This document shows, in pieces, positions 25,250-34,182 of a DNA stretch of 64,000 nt. Origin of the DNA: Candidatus Zixiibacteriota bacterium. GTDB lineage: Bacteria; Zixibacteria; MSB-5A5; GN15; JAAZOE01. The stretch spans positions 124,001-188,000 of the forward strand of contig JAZGGI010000024.1 of NCBI GenBank assembly GCA_036480375.1, written 5' to 3'. The notes below the pieces were generated by a model. It worked only from the letters and a program-made list of their open reading frames with translations, did not search any database and was not told the DNA's origin. Every line of letters begins with the position of its first letter. Position 1 is the first letter of the stretch. The translations under genes and the position numbers were made by a program.

Positions 25250-26491
25250 ATGCGAACCTTGGTACTTAAAAAAAACCAACATTCGAGGGGATATTTCAGC
25301 CTGATAATCGCCGCTTTAATGACTATTTTGATCTTGGCCGCATCCAATGATATCCTTGCCGCCGATGCTACGCCGACAACGATTACTGTTTACTGGACCT
25401 CTCCCGGTGATGATGGCTCTTCGGGAACCGCCTCCGAATATGATATTAGATACTCGACATCGATGATTAACGCCGGTAACTGGGATTATGCCACTCAGGT
25501 CACGAGTGAATCTTCGCCGCAGATTGCTGGCAGCCAGGAATCGTTCACGATTACAGGGCTGACTCCATCGACAACATATTATATTGCGATCACTACGGCT
25601 GACGAAGTTCCCAACTGGTCGGGGTTATCCAATGTCATATCGGTGACTACTTTGGCCGAAGACACTCCGCCAGCTCGTATCGCCGGTTTATCCATTGATA
25701 CTAAAACGTCAACTTCTGTGACGCTCAACTGGACGGCTCCGGGCGCGGATGACGATGTCGGGACGGCTTCGGTTTATGATATCAGATTTTCAACGTCTTT
25801 TATTACCGCCGCGAATTGGGATGCGGCCACGCAGGTCACCGGAGAACCGTCTCCGCAAGCCGCCGGATCGAATGAATTATTTACTGTCACCGGTCTGTTC
25901 CCCAATACTCAGTATTATTTCGCGATTAAAGCGGCGGACGATACCCCCAATTGGTCAGAGCTTTCCAATATCGTGAGCACCACCACTGACCAGGAATCGA
26001 CAGCCCCGGCTTCGGTTGCTAACTTAGACGTTCAGTCTGTTACCGGCAGTTCTGTCGTATTAACCTGGACCGCTCCGGGTGATGACGGCAACAGCGGCAC
26101 CGCTTCCCAATATGACATTCGTTATTCATTGTCTCCGATCACCGATGCCAACTGGGATGCGGCGACGCAGGTCGCCGGTGAACCTTCACCGCAGGCCGCC
26201 GGTACCGGCGAATCGTCTACGGTCACCGGTCTTAATTCGGACACGCAATATTATTTTGCCATCAAAACGGCGGATGAAGTGCCCAACTGGTCGGGATTGT
26301 CCAATGTCGCCACCGCAACAACTCCGGATATAACGCCACCGGCGTCAATTATGGACTTAAGCCGGCTTTTTGAGAAAAATAATAATTATCAGGCAAGCAA
26401 CACTCTCCCCCTGCATCAGGGTAATGTCTATACGGTTTATCTCAGGCCGGAAACAGGTATTCGGGTCAGCCTGTCCGGGCAAACCGTTTAA
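25250..26491 (+). CDS. Secreted protein with three fibronectin type III repeats, apparently lacking its C-terminal part
   Basis: AAGGAG 4 nt upstream fixes the ATG at 25250. A signal peptide (hydrophobic residues about 17-31, cleavage near LAA) is followed by three closely similar Fn3 domains at residues about 41-134, 138-246 and 250-358. Each ends in PNW-S-x-LSN. A fourth domain begins (DITPPASIMDL, residue 360), but the frame then runs 45 unrelated residues and stops. The relative at 36714-37772 ends in a type IX-like sorting tail, which is absent here. I find no tail in other frames before the terminator, so this may be a decayed or shortened paralogue. Its role is probably extracellular adhesion or carbohydrate binding. 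Confidence 0.8.
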   Translation: MRTLVLKKNQHSRGYFSLIIAALMTILILAASNDILAADATPTTITVYWTSPGDDGSSGTASEYDIRYSTSMINAGNWDYATQVTSESSPQIAGSQESFTITGLTPSTTYYIAITTADEVPNWSGLSNVISVTTLAEDTPPARIAGLSIDTKTSTSVTLNWTAPGADDDVGTASVYDIRFSTSFITAANWDAATQVTGEPSPQAAGSNELFTVTGLFPNTQYYFAIKAADDTPNWSELSNIVSTTTDQESTAPASVANLDVQSVTGSSVVLTWTAPGDDGNSGTASQYDIRYSLSPITDANWDAATQVAGEPSPQAAGTGESSTVTGLNSDTQYYFAIKTADEVPNWSGLSNVATATTPDITPPASIMDLSRLFEKNNNYQASNTLPLHQGNVYTVYLRPETGIRVSLSGQTV

Positions 26492-26523
26492 CACACCTCT
26501 CATTTTTTGTACTTCTGTCGCGG

Positions 26524-26556
26524 AAAAACCTCCCTTTTTCGGGAGGTTTTTCTTTT
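26524..26556 (+). terminator. Rho-independent terminator after the Fn3 gene
   Basis: AAAAACCTCCC (26524-26534) pairs perfectly over 11 bp with GGGAGGTTTTT (26541-26551) across a 6-nt loop, and is followed by a T-rich tail. This is the clearest intrinsic terminator in the window. Confidence 0.9.
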
Positions 26557-26652
26557 AAAATTTATACCCACATTTATTGATGATTTTTCGTTCGGGATAG
26601 TATATATATCAACGATATGAATCGTACAGGATATTCAACCGATAGATAAATC

Positions 26653-28236
26653 ATGAAACTGATTGATATTCTCAAACGAGGTGGAGCTACTTCGCCCAAT
26701 AAAATCGCGATCACGCACGGCGATAATAGTATTTCCTACCGAGATCTAATCGGGACGGTTGTAACCCTTTCGGAATATTTGAAGAGCTCACAAATTCCGG
26801 CCGGATCATGCGTCAGCATTCTCTATGAAAATTCGATTGAATATATCGTCTCATTCTTTGCGATTACTGCGGCTGATTTAATTCCGGTTCCACTCGATAC
26901 GTCTTTGAAGCCGGATAAATTCAATTTCATTCTTCATGACTGCGGAGCCAAAGGGCTCATCATCCAGAAAAAATATACCCGGCATATCGACCGGATCATT
27001 GACTCCGATTCCCCAGTTGAGTTGGTAATTTCTGATCGCAAAATGGATTTATCTTCATTAGGTAAACGAACCGAATTGCTATCTGATATTTTGGGAAATT
27101 CTGAGATAAAAACCGATTTTGAGTCGTTCACGGGTGATATGGATAACAAATTACCGAACGAAAGTCTGACTCATACCGCCATCGGAAATACCCCCCATGA
27201 GCTGGCGGCGATTTTTTATACTTCGGGCAGTACCGGTACGCCCAAAGGTGTCATGTTGTCGCATCGTAATCTCTTATCAAATACACTGACAACGGTCGAG
27301 TACCTTGAATTAACCTCGGATGATTCGATAATTGTCATTTTGCCGTTTTATTACATCTATGGCAACTCGCTTTTATTAACGCATATTCTGGCCGGAGGAC
27401 GCGTCGTAATCGATAATCGCTTCGCCTTCCCGCAGGTTGTTTTGGAAACAATGGCCGAAGAAAAAGTGACCGGTTTTTCGGGCGTACCTTCCAATTTCAT
27501 GATACTATTGAACAATCCAAATTTCAGTTCCGATAAATTTCCGGCTTTACGTTATCTCACCCAGGCAGGGGGAGCGATGGCGCCGGAAGTTATCCGAAAA
27601 GTCATGAACGTTTTCTCAGGCAAGCAGATTTTTATCATGTACGGACAGACCGAAGCATCGCCGCGAGTTACCTATCTGCCGCTGGATATGCTCGAAAAAA
27701 ACGTCGGTTCGATCGGCATCCCGCTTCCGGGAGTGACAGTTCAGATAATAGGCGAGAACGGTCAGGAGGTTCCGATCGGGGATGTGGGCGAAATTGTCGT
27801 CTCCGGCGACTGTGTGATGATGGGATACCGCAATCAGCCGGAAGAACAAGCCGAAGTTCTAAAAGACGGCAAGCTCTTTACCGGCGATCTGGCCCGGCGG
27901 GATGAAAATGGGTTGATATACATTGTATCCCGCAAAAAAGAGATTATCAAAGTCGGCGGCAACCGGGTCAGCGCCCGCGAAGTCGAGGAAAAGCTTCTTG
28001 AGCATCCGGGAGTCTCCGAGGCGGCAATTATAGGCGTCTCTGATGAGATTCTGGGCGAAGCGATCAAAGCTATTATCGTTATCAAAGAAAATCAGTCCAT
28101 CGAAACCAAAGAAATTCAGGATTTTTGTAAAGCGCATTTGGCGATGCACAAAGTTCCGAAATATGTGGAATTCCTGGATGCCTTACCCAAATATCAGTCT
28201 GGTAAAATCAATAAACAGGCGTTGAATGAGATGTGA
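26653..28236 (+). CDS. AMP-forming acyl-CoA synthetase / acyl-ACP ligase family protein
   Basis: The 527-residue enzyme belongs to the class I adenylate-forming superfamily. It has the P-loop YTSGSTGTPKGVMLSH near residue 193, YGQTEASPRVTYLP, TGDLARRDENGLIYIVSRKKE and, at the C-terminus, the catalytic lysine in KYQSGKINKQAL. It activates a carboxylic acid, probably a fatty acid, with ATP and passes it to CoA or a carrier protein. A ligase of this type (with ACP and an AsnB-like amidotransferase) is a standard member of exosortase-A type EPS loci. Here the ACP and amidotransferase genes lie 6 kb downstream. No Shine-Dalgarno is evident before ATG 26653. Confidence 0.9.
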   Translation: MKLIDILKRGGATSPNKIAITHGDNSISYRDLIGTVVTLSEYLKSSQIPAGSCVSILYENSIEYIVSFFAITAADLIPVPLDTSLKPDKFNFILHDCGAKGLIIQKKYTRHIDRIIDSDSPVELVISDRKMDLSSLGKRTELLSDILGNSEIKTDFESFTGDMDNKLPNESLTHTAIGNTPHELAAIFYTSGSTGTPKGVMLSHRNLLSNTLTTVEYLELTSDDSIIVILPFYYIYGNSLLLTHILAGGRVVIDNRFAFPQVVLETMAEEKVTGFSGVPSNFMILLNNPNFSSDKFPALRYLTQAGGAMAPEVIRKVMNVFSGKQIFIMYGQTEASPRVTYLPLDMLEKNVGSIGIPLPGVTVQIIGENGQEVPIGDVGEIVVSGDCVMMGYRNQPEEQAEVLKDGKLFTGDLARRDENGLIYIVSRKKEIIKVGGNRVSAREVEEKLLEHPGVSEAAIIGVSDEILGEAIKAIIVIKENQSIETKEIQDFCKAHLAMHKVPKYVEFLDALPKYQSGKINKQALNEM

Positions 28237-28430
28237 ATTTGATTGAATTTTGGTTCTTATTGGTTAGTAAGATATAGTTTGCAGATCGATAATTTGTCTA
28301 ATCCCTTATAGTTTAAATTCTGACTAATAATTAGCGAAAAATTCGCATTTGACTTGCGCATGATTAACAAATTATTTAGAATTCAGATAAGAAATTATTA
28401 AATGACGGAACTTTTATGGAGTAGATTAAC

Positions 28431-30050
28431 ATGTCGAGCGTTATACTATTTTTTACTGTTATCGGGCTAATTTTAATTAATAATACCACGGCCGCTCCGA
28501 TTCATGATGCGGCGGCTGCGGGAGATATAGAAAAAGTTAAGAAATTAATTGAAGATAACCCGACTTCGGCCGGTTCATTTGATAATGTCCGGCTCCTGCC
28601 GATTCACTGGGCCGCCCTGAACGGACATTTGGAAGTAGTCCGCCTGCTTATTGAACAAGGGACCGGGGTTAGCGCTGGTGACGGAGACAACACTACGCCT
28701 CTCATATGCGCCGTCGGTCGCGGTCACCTTGATGTTGTGAAATATTTAATACAGCAGGGTGCTTCAGTAGATGAGCGCGATAATTACGGTAATACTCCGA
28801 TGTTATCCGCAACACGCTCCGGAAGTGTAGAAGTTGTTGCGTATCTGGCTGAACATGGAGGTAATCTTGACGAAAAAACGGAGCATGGCTCGACTTTGCT
28901 TCTTATCTGTATTTCGCGAAACCACCCCGAGCTGGCCAGATATCTATTGGAACGAGGGGCCGATGTCAATGCCTGTCCGGATCCGCAATCCCTGCCTATT
29001 CTGCGTGCTGTACGAGAAGGCAAGACTGAAATTGTTGAAATTCTTCTGGAATTTGGAGCTCCGGTGGATTATATCGAAGAAAAATACGGGCGGAGTTTTC
29101 TTCATCTGGCGGCAATTAAAGGTGATTCGGCTATGGCGAAATTATTTATCGATCATGGTGCGGATATAAATAAATTGGATAATGCCGGTAAGCCGCCTCT
29201 CTTTTACGCTTTAAAATATTCACACTCGACTGTGGTTAAATTCCTTAAAATTAAAGGAGCCGAGCGGGATGATGGAAATGCCCAAATGGGCAATACCAAT
29301 TTATTATCATGTGAACTTAAAAATAAGGAAGCGGTTGTTTGGTATCTCGGTCATTCGGGCTGGGCGGTTAGAACCGCAAATCACTTTCTGATTTTTGATT
29401 ATTACATCCGGGATACGCAGCCTGATATACCTTGTCTGGCCAACGGATGGATTATTCCTGAAGAAATAAAAGATCTGAATGTCATTGTTTTTTCAACTCA
29501 TGAGCATTCCGATCATTACAGTTCGAAAATATTCGTTTGGAAGAATGATATACCGAATATTTCTTTTGTTCTGGGGCATAAACCCAATGTGGATGAGGAT
29601 TTTTTGTTTACGCCTCCAAGAAGCAATCATTCGATTGATGATATAAATATCAAAACCATAGCTTCTATTGATGCCGGTGTTGGATTCGTGATTGAAGTTG
29701 ACGGTCTGGTAATATTTCATGCTGGCGATCATTCCAACGGGAAGGCAGAGATTGATTCTGATTACACCGTCGAAATCGATTATCTCGCCGAACTTGATTT
29801 AGATATTGATTTGTGTTTCCTGCCAATAAGCGGATGTCAACTGGGAACTCCGGAGACAGTTCGAAAGGGTGTGATTTATGCATTGGAAAAACTTGCTCCT
29901 CGAGCGTTTTTCCCGCAGCATCTTGTCCACGTTGAATACCTTTTCAGAGAATTTGTCAATGATTTGCACTCAAATGGATTTACCGTTCAAGCGGGTTGCG
30001 CCGAAAACGGTGGTGACAGCTTTCTATATTGTAATCAAAGACTTCAATAA
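28431..30050 (+). CDS. Secreted ankyrin-repeat / metallo-beta-lactamase-fold fusion
   Basis: The 539-residue protein starts with a signal peptide (cleavage near TTAA, residue 22). About seven ankyrin repeats follow (residues about 25-285; LPIHWAALNGHLEVVRLLIEQG is typical). The C-terminal domain (about 300-535) has the UlaG-like metallo-beta-lactamase fold. VWYLGHSGWAVRT is followed by the zinc motif STHEHSDHYS (H-x-H-x-D-H), HAGDHS, and FFPQHLVHVE as further ligands. The hydrolase should be active, and its substrate (phosphoester, lactone or sugar-phosphate-like) is unknown. Ankyrin repeats fused to this enzyme in an exported protein suggest the enzyme is held against a protein partner. GGAG lies 11 nt upstream of ATG 28431. 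Confidence 0.85.
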   Translation: MSSVILFFTVIGLILINNTTAAPIHDAAAAGDIEKVKKLIEDNPTSAGSFDNVRLLPIHWAALNGHLEVVRLLIEQGTGVSAGDGDNTTPLICAVGRGHLDVVKYLIQQGASVDERDNYGNTPMLSATRSGSVEVVAYLAEHGGNLDEKTEHGSTLLLICISRNHPELARYLLERGADVNACPDPQSLPILRAVREGKTEIVEILLEFGAPVDYIEEKYGRSFLHLAAIKGDSAMAKLFIDHGADINKLDNAGKPPLFYALKYSHSTVVKFLKIKGAERDDGNAQMGNTNLLSCELKNKEAVVWYLGHSGWAVRTANHFLIFDYYIRDTQPDIPCLANGWIIPEEIKDLNVIVFSTHEHSDHYSSKIFVWKNDIPNISFVLGHKPNVDEDFLFTPPRSNHSIDDINIKTIASIDAGVGFVIEVDGLVIFHAGDHSNGKAEIDSDYTVEIDYLAELDLDIDLCFLPISGCQLGTPETVRKGVIYALEKLAPRAFFPQHLVHVEYLFREFVNDLHSNGFTVQAGCAENGGDSFLYCNQRLQ

Positions 30051-30153
30051 ACTAAATAGCGATTTGATATAAATAGAGATATCTGTATCCTCGCCATATT
30101 ACTTTTTGCCGCCAGGTTGCTACTTCATTAATTGCCTGATAGATCCTCTTTAA

Positions 30154-31086
30154 TTATTCAAACGGTTCATCATAATTGCTATTTGGCTTCAGATATAATT
30201 TCAGATTATTGTAATCGAAAATAACATTGAACCGTCTCAGGGCGTCGCTCCCAATAATGCCATCGGCGCCCTCTTGCTTGGAGCGAACTTCTGCTTTTGC
30301 AAATGCGGTCTTCACATCGGTCATTTCGAACGATGCCAGTTTTAATTTGGCAATGCGTCCGTACCGTCCGTAAATATCACCGCTGAGGCCTGTGCCGAGA
30401 TATGACTCGGTCAGACTTTCGGGTAAAGTAAATTTCATGTCGGGTCGCTCTAAAAGTTCCAATGCTTCGCCCGCCGCGAAATCGATATAACAAGTGATGG
30501 GGATATCATCTTCGCCGGCGATACTAATGGCGGCATCAAGGAAAGGAATATTCTTTTTCAGGTTTATATCCAGAGCGGTCCATGAACTATCAATTGTTAA
30601 TTTTGCCGGATCGTGCATGGTTATTAGCATTTTATCATAATTTATTTCGACCGCATACGGTCCCAACAAGGTCCATCCGGTGACGCCGTCGGATGAAAAA
30701 GTTTGAGTATATTCGCTTTGAGAAATTATTAGCATTTGATTTTCAAATACCATATCCCCGATAAAAGCCGTTGCCGAATCGGCTTGCCATGCTTTCGAAC
30801 CTTCTCCGCTTCCCGCTCCGGGAACGATTACTTCGCGGAGAGTATTTAAATTCAATTGCTCTTTTAGTTCCTTATGAAAAAAGTAAAACCCTTCGAAACC
30901 CATCCCGCTGTCGAGGATGATATCCAGAGTATCCGATGCTCCAATTCTCACCGGTAAAATAGTCCTATTGCGATCTATTCTAAATGTAAAATATCCGACG
31001 ATAGAGGATGCACACATGCCGAAACCAGAGCATAATAGGATCGTTATTGCCGCAAAAAGCAATCCTGTTTTCAAATCAATTTTCAT
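30154..31086 (-). CDS. Exported retropepsin-like aspartyl protease
   Basis: The 310-residue protein has an N-terminal signal (residues about 9-28, ending near CASS). The body looks like a two-lobed retropepsin/pepsin-like fold. The first active-site triad is DIILDSGMGFEG (DSG rather than DTG) and the second lobe has ITCYIDFAAGEALELL near residue 200. The C-terminal GADGIIGSDALRRFNVIFDY segment, which packs against the active site in bacterial members, is well conserved. The second motif DFAAG departs from D-T/S-G, so the activity of that half is uncertain. No PDZ domain is present. It probably acts in the periplasm. Confidence 0.8.
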   Translation of the reverse strand: MKIDLKTGLLFAAITILLCSGFGMCASSIVGYFTFRIDRNRTILPVRIGASDTLDIILDSGMGFEGFYFFHKELKEQLNLNTLREVIVPGAGSGEGSKAWQADSATAFIGDMVFENQMLIISQSEYTQTFSSDGVTGWTLLGPYAVEINYDKMLITMHDPAKLTIDSSWTALDINLKKNIPFLDAAISIAGEDDIPITCYIDFAAGEALELLERPDMKFTLPESLTESYLGTGLSGDIYGRYGRIAKLKLASFEMTDVKTAFAKAEVRSKQEGADGIIGSDALRRFNVIFDYNNLKLYLKPNSNYDEPFE

Positions 31087-31226
31087 ATTTGATATTCCAG
31101 GTATTTACAGGTCAATGATGCCTTATATTCAATATTGTGAATTGGCCATGATTTGTAAAGTGTTCTTAAATGGCATAAGATTTTCAAAATAACTTCTCAG
31201 AATTGATAAAATCCGGAATTTTAATA

Positions 31227-31255
31227 TTGACATTATAAATAGTAATAGCTAATAT
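31227..31255 (+). promoter_or_regulatory. Sigma70-like promoter of the CARDB gene
   Basis: TTGACA at 31227-31232, a 17-nt spacer, and TAATAT at 31250-31255. The leader to ATG 31424 is about 160 nt, long enough for a regulatory structure, but I see none that is convincing. The rest of 31087-31423 holds no gene. Confidence 0.55.
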
Positions 31256-31423
31256 AGAAAAGCTCTTGGGAAATTCTCATTTTGTGTCCTTCGATGACAG
31301 CTATATGCAATAAGAGTGTTTGGTAGATCAGAGTCGCATAAATGTGAGCATAATAAATCAATGATATTCTATGATTATTATGGAGTCTGTGTGCATTAAA
31401 TTAAACAAAAGAAAGGAGAAATT

Positions 31424-32230
31424 ATGACAAGGAGGATTATTGTCGGAGCGCTCTTTTTAGGGGCGATGTTTCTGTTTTCATCGGCAATCAATGCGGAAAG
31501 CAGCGCATTGTACAAGTACACCGTAAAATTCATTTGCGGAAAGGAGGGGGGCAAAATATTGGCTCCGGGAGCTTATTGGACCGCGATAAATGTATTAAAC
31601 GCAAATGATTCTACTGCTTTATATCGTAAGAAATTCGCCATTGCGCTGCCCGGCGAGAAACCAGGACCCGCAACTGATTTTTTTAAGAGTGAATTGCCAC
31701 CGGGAACCGCTATGGAAATAGACTGCGATGATATACGGAATCATACCAGATCACGCGAGGATTTTATAAAGGGTTTCGTTATCCTTGAAAGCATGGTGAA
31801 ACTCGATATTGTTGCCGTATATTCCGTTGCCGATCTAAACGGTGAAGTCAAATCCATCGACATCGAACGCGTTTGGGCACAAACTTCTGAAGAGAGCAGA
31901 TGTCCCGATCTTATTGTTGAAAAGATTGAAAAGCCGATATTTGATGAAAAGAATAAAGGCACCATCGTTAGAGTGACTATAAAAAATATTGGCAATTCAA
32001 CGGCCGGTTCATCAATTGCGCGCGCAATGGACAAAATAGCTCCACAAAATAATAACGCGATTGCGATAACTCCGGCTCTGGGTCCCGGTCAGAGTGTTCA
32101 AGTGGTATTTTATCTGTCAGATTGGGTATTCAAACCCAATGCGATTATTGAAGTAATGGCCGATTACAAAAACATGATTCCGGAGTGTAAAGAGGATAAT
32201 AATACAAAGGAATTCAGGGGTGTTGGATAA
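31424..32230 (+). CDS. Exported protein with C-terminal CARDB domain
   Basis: GAAAGGAG upstream fixes the start. The 268-residue protein has a signal peptide (cleavage near INAES, residue 25). An uncharacterised N-terminal domain follows (about 28-160). The C-terminal domain is CARDB-like (about 162-265: PDLIVEKIEKPIF, VTIKNIGNSTAG, LGPGQSVQVVFYL, ECKEDNNTKEF). CARDB domains are Ig-like modules in bacterial cell-adhesion proteins. There is no sorting tail or lipobox, so the product is probably periplasmic or secreted. Confidence 0.8.
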   Translation: MTRRIIVGALFLGAMFLFSSAINAESSALYKYTVKFICGKEGGKILAPGAYWTAINVLNANDSTALYRKKFAIALPGEKPGPATDFFKSELPPGTAMEIDCDDIRNHTRSREDFIKGFVILESMVKLDIVAVYSVADLNGEVKSIDIERVWAQTSEESRCPDLIVEKIEKPIFDEKNKGTIVRVTIKNIGNSTAGSSIARAMDKIAPQNNNAIAITPALGPGQSVQVVFYLSDWVFKPNAIIEVMADYKNMIPECKEDNNTKEFRGVG

Positions 32231-32286
32231 TTGTGATATCTCGTAAATTGGCTGAATACAATAGTGTATGAAAATTAGCTCCTTAT

Positions 32287-32316
32287 CTTCCCGCAGGTTG
32301 CGATGCCTGCGGGAAG
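32287..32316. repeat. Perfect 11-bp hairpin downstream of the CARDB gene
   Basis: CTTCCCGCAGG (32287-32297) pairs exactly with CCTGCGGGAAG (32306-32316) over an 8-nt loop. It lies between the CARDB stop and the SCP2 gene. No T-run follows, so it may be a transcript-stabilising structure, a factor-assisted terminator, or an extragenic repeat. Confidence 0.5.
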
Positions 32317-32365
32317 AAAGTAGATATTTCATGATGCAATTTAATAATTTTGAAAGGAGATTTGT

Positions 32366-32719
32366 ATGAAATCTTATCCAAAGCTTCAAGATTATCTTAA
32401 TAAGGTTGACGGTAATATAACTCAAGCGCTGACTATCATGTCAGAGAAAATGGTGTCAGTCGGAGAGCCCGTCAGTATTCAGTTTGCCATTTATCATGGA
32501 GAGATACCTAAGTATATCTTGGTGCATGCTGATAAAGGAAGATTTGGAGCAGAAAAAAGCAAAGTTGATAATCCTGATATAGAAATTGCTCTTGAGCCGG
32601 ATACTTTAGAAAAAATAATAAGCGGGAAACTTGCTCCGATTACTGCTTTTTTTACTGGTAAGTTGCGATTTCGCGGGGACGAGGAATTGGTTTTGAAAAT
32701 TGTGGAATCATTACGCTAA
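32366..32719 (+). CDS. SCP2-type sterol/lipid-carrier domain protein
   Basis: The 117-residue protein has AAAGGAG at 32352-32358 before the ATG. Its second half matches the SCP2 fold: GKLAPITAFFTGKLRFRGDEELVLKI preceded by DNPDIEIALEPDTLEKII. Bacterial SCP2 proteins bind hydrophobic ligands such as fatty acyl chains. The ligand here is unknown. It precedes a small unknown gene by 44 nt and the two probably share a transcript. Confidence 0.75.
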   Translation: MKSYPKLQDYLNKVDGNITQALTIMSEKMVSVGEPVSIQFAIYHGEIPKYILVHADKGRFGAEKSKVDNPDIEIALEPDTLEKIISGKLAPITAFFTGKLRFRGDEELVLKIVESLR

Positions 32720-32763
32720 AGTAAAATATTTTTATAAAAGTTTTCAATGGAAAGGGAAATAAG

Positions 32764-33015
32764 ATGAGTACGACGGATAAAAGTAAAGTAGATTGGTTGA
32801 AGATAAATAAAGCCCGGGCAATGATTAAAATGTCTTCAGGGTATTTGTATGTTTTGTGGGATGATGGTGATAAGCCATTTTCCGCGGACCCGGACTTATA
32901 TAAATTGTGGGTATCTCAACTAGAGTTAGCGATTGATCGCAATTTTGATATTACGATTCAAATAGAATCGCCTACTGATGGGACGGTAGTATCAGTTATA
33001 TCATGGGCTAATTGA
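32764..33015 (+). CDS. Small protein of unknown function
   Basis: I do not recognise this 83-residue soluble protein. It is acidic and tryptophan-rich (LYVLWDDGD, LYKLWVSQ, VISWAN), with no signal peptide. The frame is supported by AAAGGG about 8 nt before the ATG and by close spacing after the SCP2 gene. It ends convergently, 58 nt before nadE. Confidence 0.55.
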   Translation: MSTTDKSKVDWLKINKARAMIKMSSGYLYVLWDDGDKPFSADPDLYKLWVSQLELAIDRNFDITIQIESPTDGTVVSVISWAN

Positions 33016-33073
33016 CAGTCAATTGGCCACAAATTAGAAGTCAATAAATTCCCTTGATTGGGTTTATAAGTTC

Positions 33074-34048
33074 TCAATCATCAACATGAACCGGGGGCAT
33101 GCGAAGGTAACGGGTGCCACGCATTTTCTGCTGAATATCTTTGTAAACCCGCTCGACCTGTTCGGTCGTCAGGCCTAATGCTTCGGCGACTTCTTCGGGG
33201 GGATAGTCGTTTTCAAGGCCGTACCAGCAGGGATCCATAATTTCAAACGGCATCCCGTAGAAAAATTCCTCATGAGTAACTTCGGCGGTGTAAGTATCGG
33301 TTGTCGGTTGGCGTTTACGGATTTCTTCAGGGACCGGTAGAGTCTCAGCCAGCATATAAACCTGCATTTTGAATAGATGCGCAATCGGCTTGAAATCGGC
33401 TCCGCCGTCGCCGTATTTGACAAAAAATCCAAGTTCGTGTTCGTCTTTCTGACCGGTACCGGCTACGGCGTAATTAAGGCGTTCGGCCTGATAATACAGA
33501 TGCGACATGCGCGTGCGTTGTTTATAGTTGGACGCGGCGACAATTTGCAAATATTCATCACGAGGCAAGCGTTTGGTTTGTTCGGTTCCATCGGGAGCTA
33601 TAATTGTGGCATTAAAGAAATTGAACGATGCTTTTTCGAGAGGGCGGGCAGCATTGGTTATTTTGACATCATAACCCTCGCCGTATTCGGGAAAAACTCG
33701 TTTCAGAGCATCATCCCGTTTCCGATAACATTCGAAGCCTTCCAGAGCCGGAGCGATATTCACAACGATTGATTCGATACCTAAGCCGTCAGCCAGAATC
33801 TGAGCCAGGTTTTTACTATCCGGGCTCGATTCTTTTTCGGGGAGCATAACTCCCAGGACTTTTTCCGGGCCGAGGGCTTTAACGCACAGGGCCGCTACGA
33901 CCGATGAGTCAATTCCTCCTGAGATGCCGACGACGACACCGCCTCGTTTTAAATCCTGCCTCACCTGCCGCTTAATGGTCCTGGCGATAAACTCGGCTTC
34001 CTGTTCGGCATCTATCCTTAAAATATCTTTATGAAACGCCATATTCAT
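33074..34048 (-). CDS. nadE: Ammonia-dependent NAD+ synthetase
   Basis: The 324-residue enzyme makes NAD+ from nicotinate adenine dinucleotide, ATP and ammonia. The PP-loop VVGISGGIDSSVVAAL lies near residue 40, and the family signature GTGQKDEHELGFFVKYGDGGADFKPIAHLFK is intact. There is no N-terminal nitrilase-type glutaminase domain, so ammonia is the nitrogen donor unless a partner supplies it. It is transcribed divergently from the ACP gene. The promoters of the two genes share an inverted element (34062-34166). Confidence 0.93.
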   Translation of the reverse strand: MNMAFHKDILRIDAEQEAEFIARTIKRQVRQDLKRGGVVVGISGGIDSSVVAALCVKALGPEKVLGVMLPEKESSPDSKNLAQILADGLGIESIVVNIAPALEGFECYRKRDDALKRVFPEYGEGYDVKITNAARPLEKASFNFFNATIIAPDGTEQTKRLPRDEYLQIVAASNYKQRTRMSHLYYQAERLNYAVAGTGQKDEHELGFFVKYGDGGADFKPIAHLFKMQVYMLAETLPVPEEIRKRQPTTDTYTAEVTHEEFFYGMPFEIMDPCWYGLENDYPPEEVAEALGLTTEQVERVYKDIQQKMRGTRYLRMPPVHVDD

Positions 34049-34061
34049 ACCCCGTAATACT

Positions 34062-34092
34062 CGGTTAATTATATTGCCTTACGTCTCGATAT
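34062..34092 (-). promoter_or_regulatory. nadE promoter copy of a 31-nt shared element
   Basis: Read on the minus strand, this segment contains GACGTAAGG, three bases, then TATAATTAACCG, with the -10-like TATAAT about 19 nt before the nadE start. It matches the plus-strand copy at 34136-34166 at 26 of 31 positions. The -35 region here is less clear than in the other copy. Confidence 0.5.
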
Positions 34093-34132
34093 AACATATA
34101 TATTGAATTTTTATAAAAGACTCCATACATTT

Positions 34133-34166
34133 TTGATATTCGGACGTAAGGGAGTATAATTAACCG
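34133..34166 (+). promoter_or_regulatory. acp-asnB promoter with the second copy of the shared element
   Basis: TTGATA at 34133-34138, a 16-nt spacer and a perfect TATAAT at 34155-34160 lie 22 nt before the ACP start. The spacer holds GACGTAAGG and the -10 box runs into TAACCG, as in the nadE copy on the other strand. Confidence 0.6.
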
Positions 34167-34182
34167 GATTAAATGGAAGACT

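Noticed and set aside
25250-26491. Tandem Fn3 repeats as a CRISPR or DNA satellite array
   Set aside because: The repetition has a period of about 330 bp and follows protein domains, with no conserved short repeat-spacer pattern.
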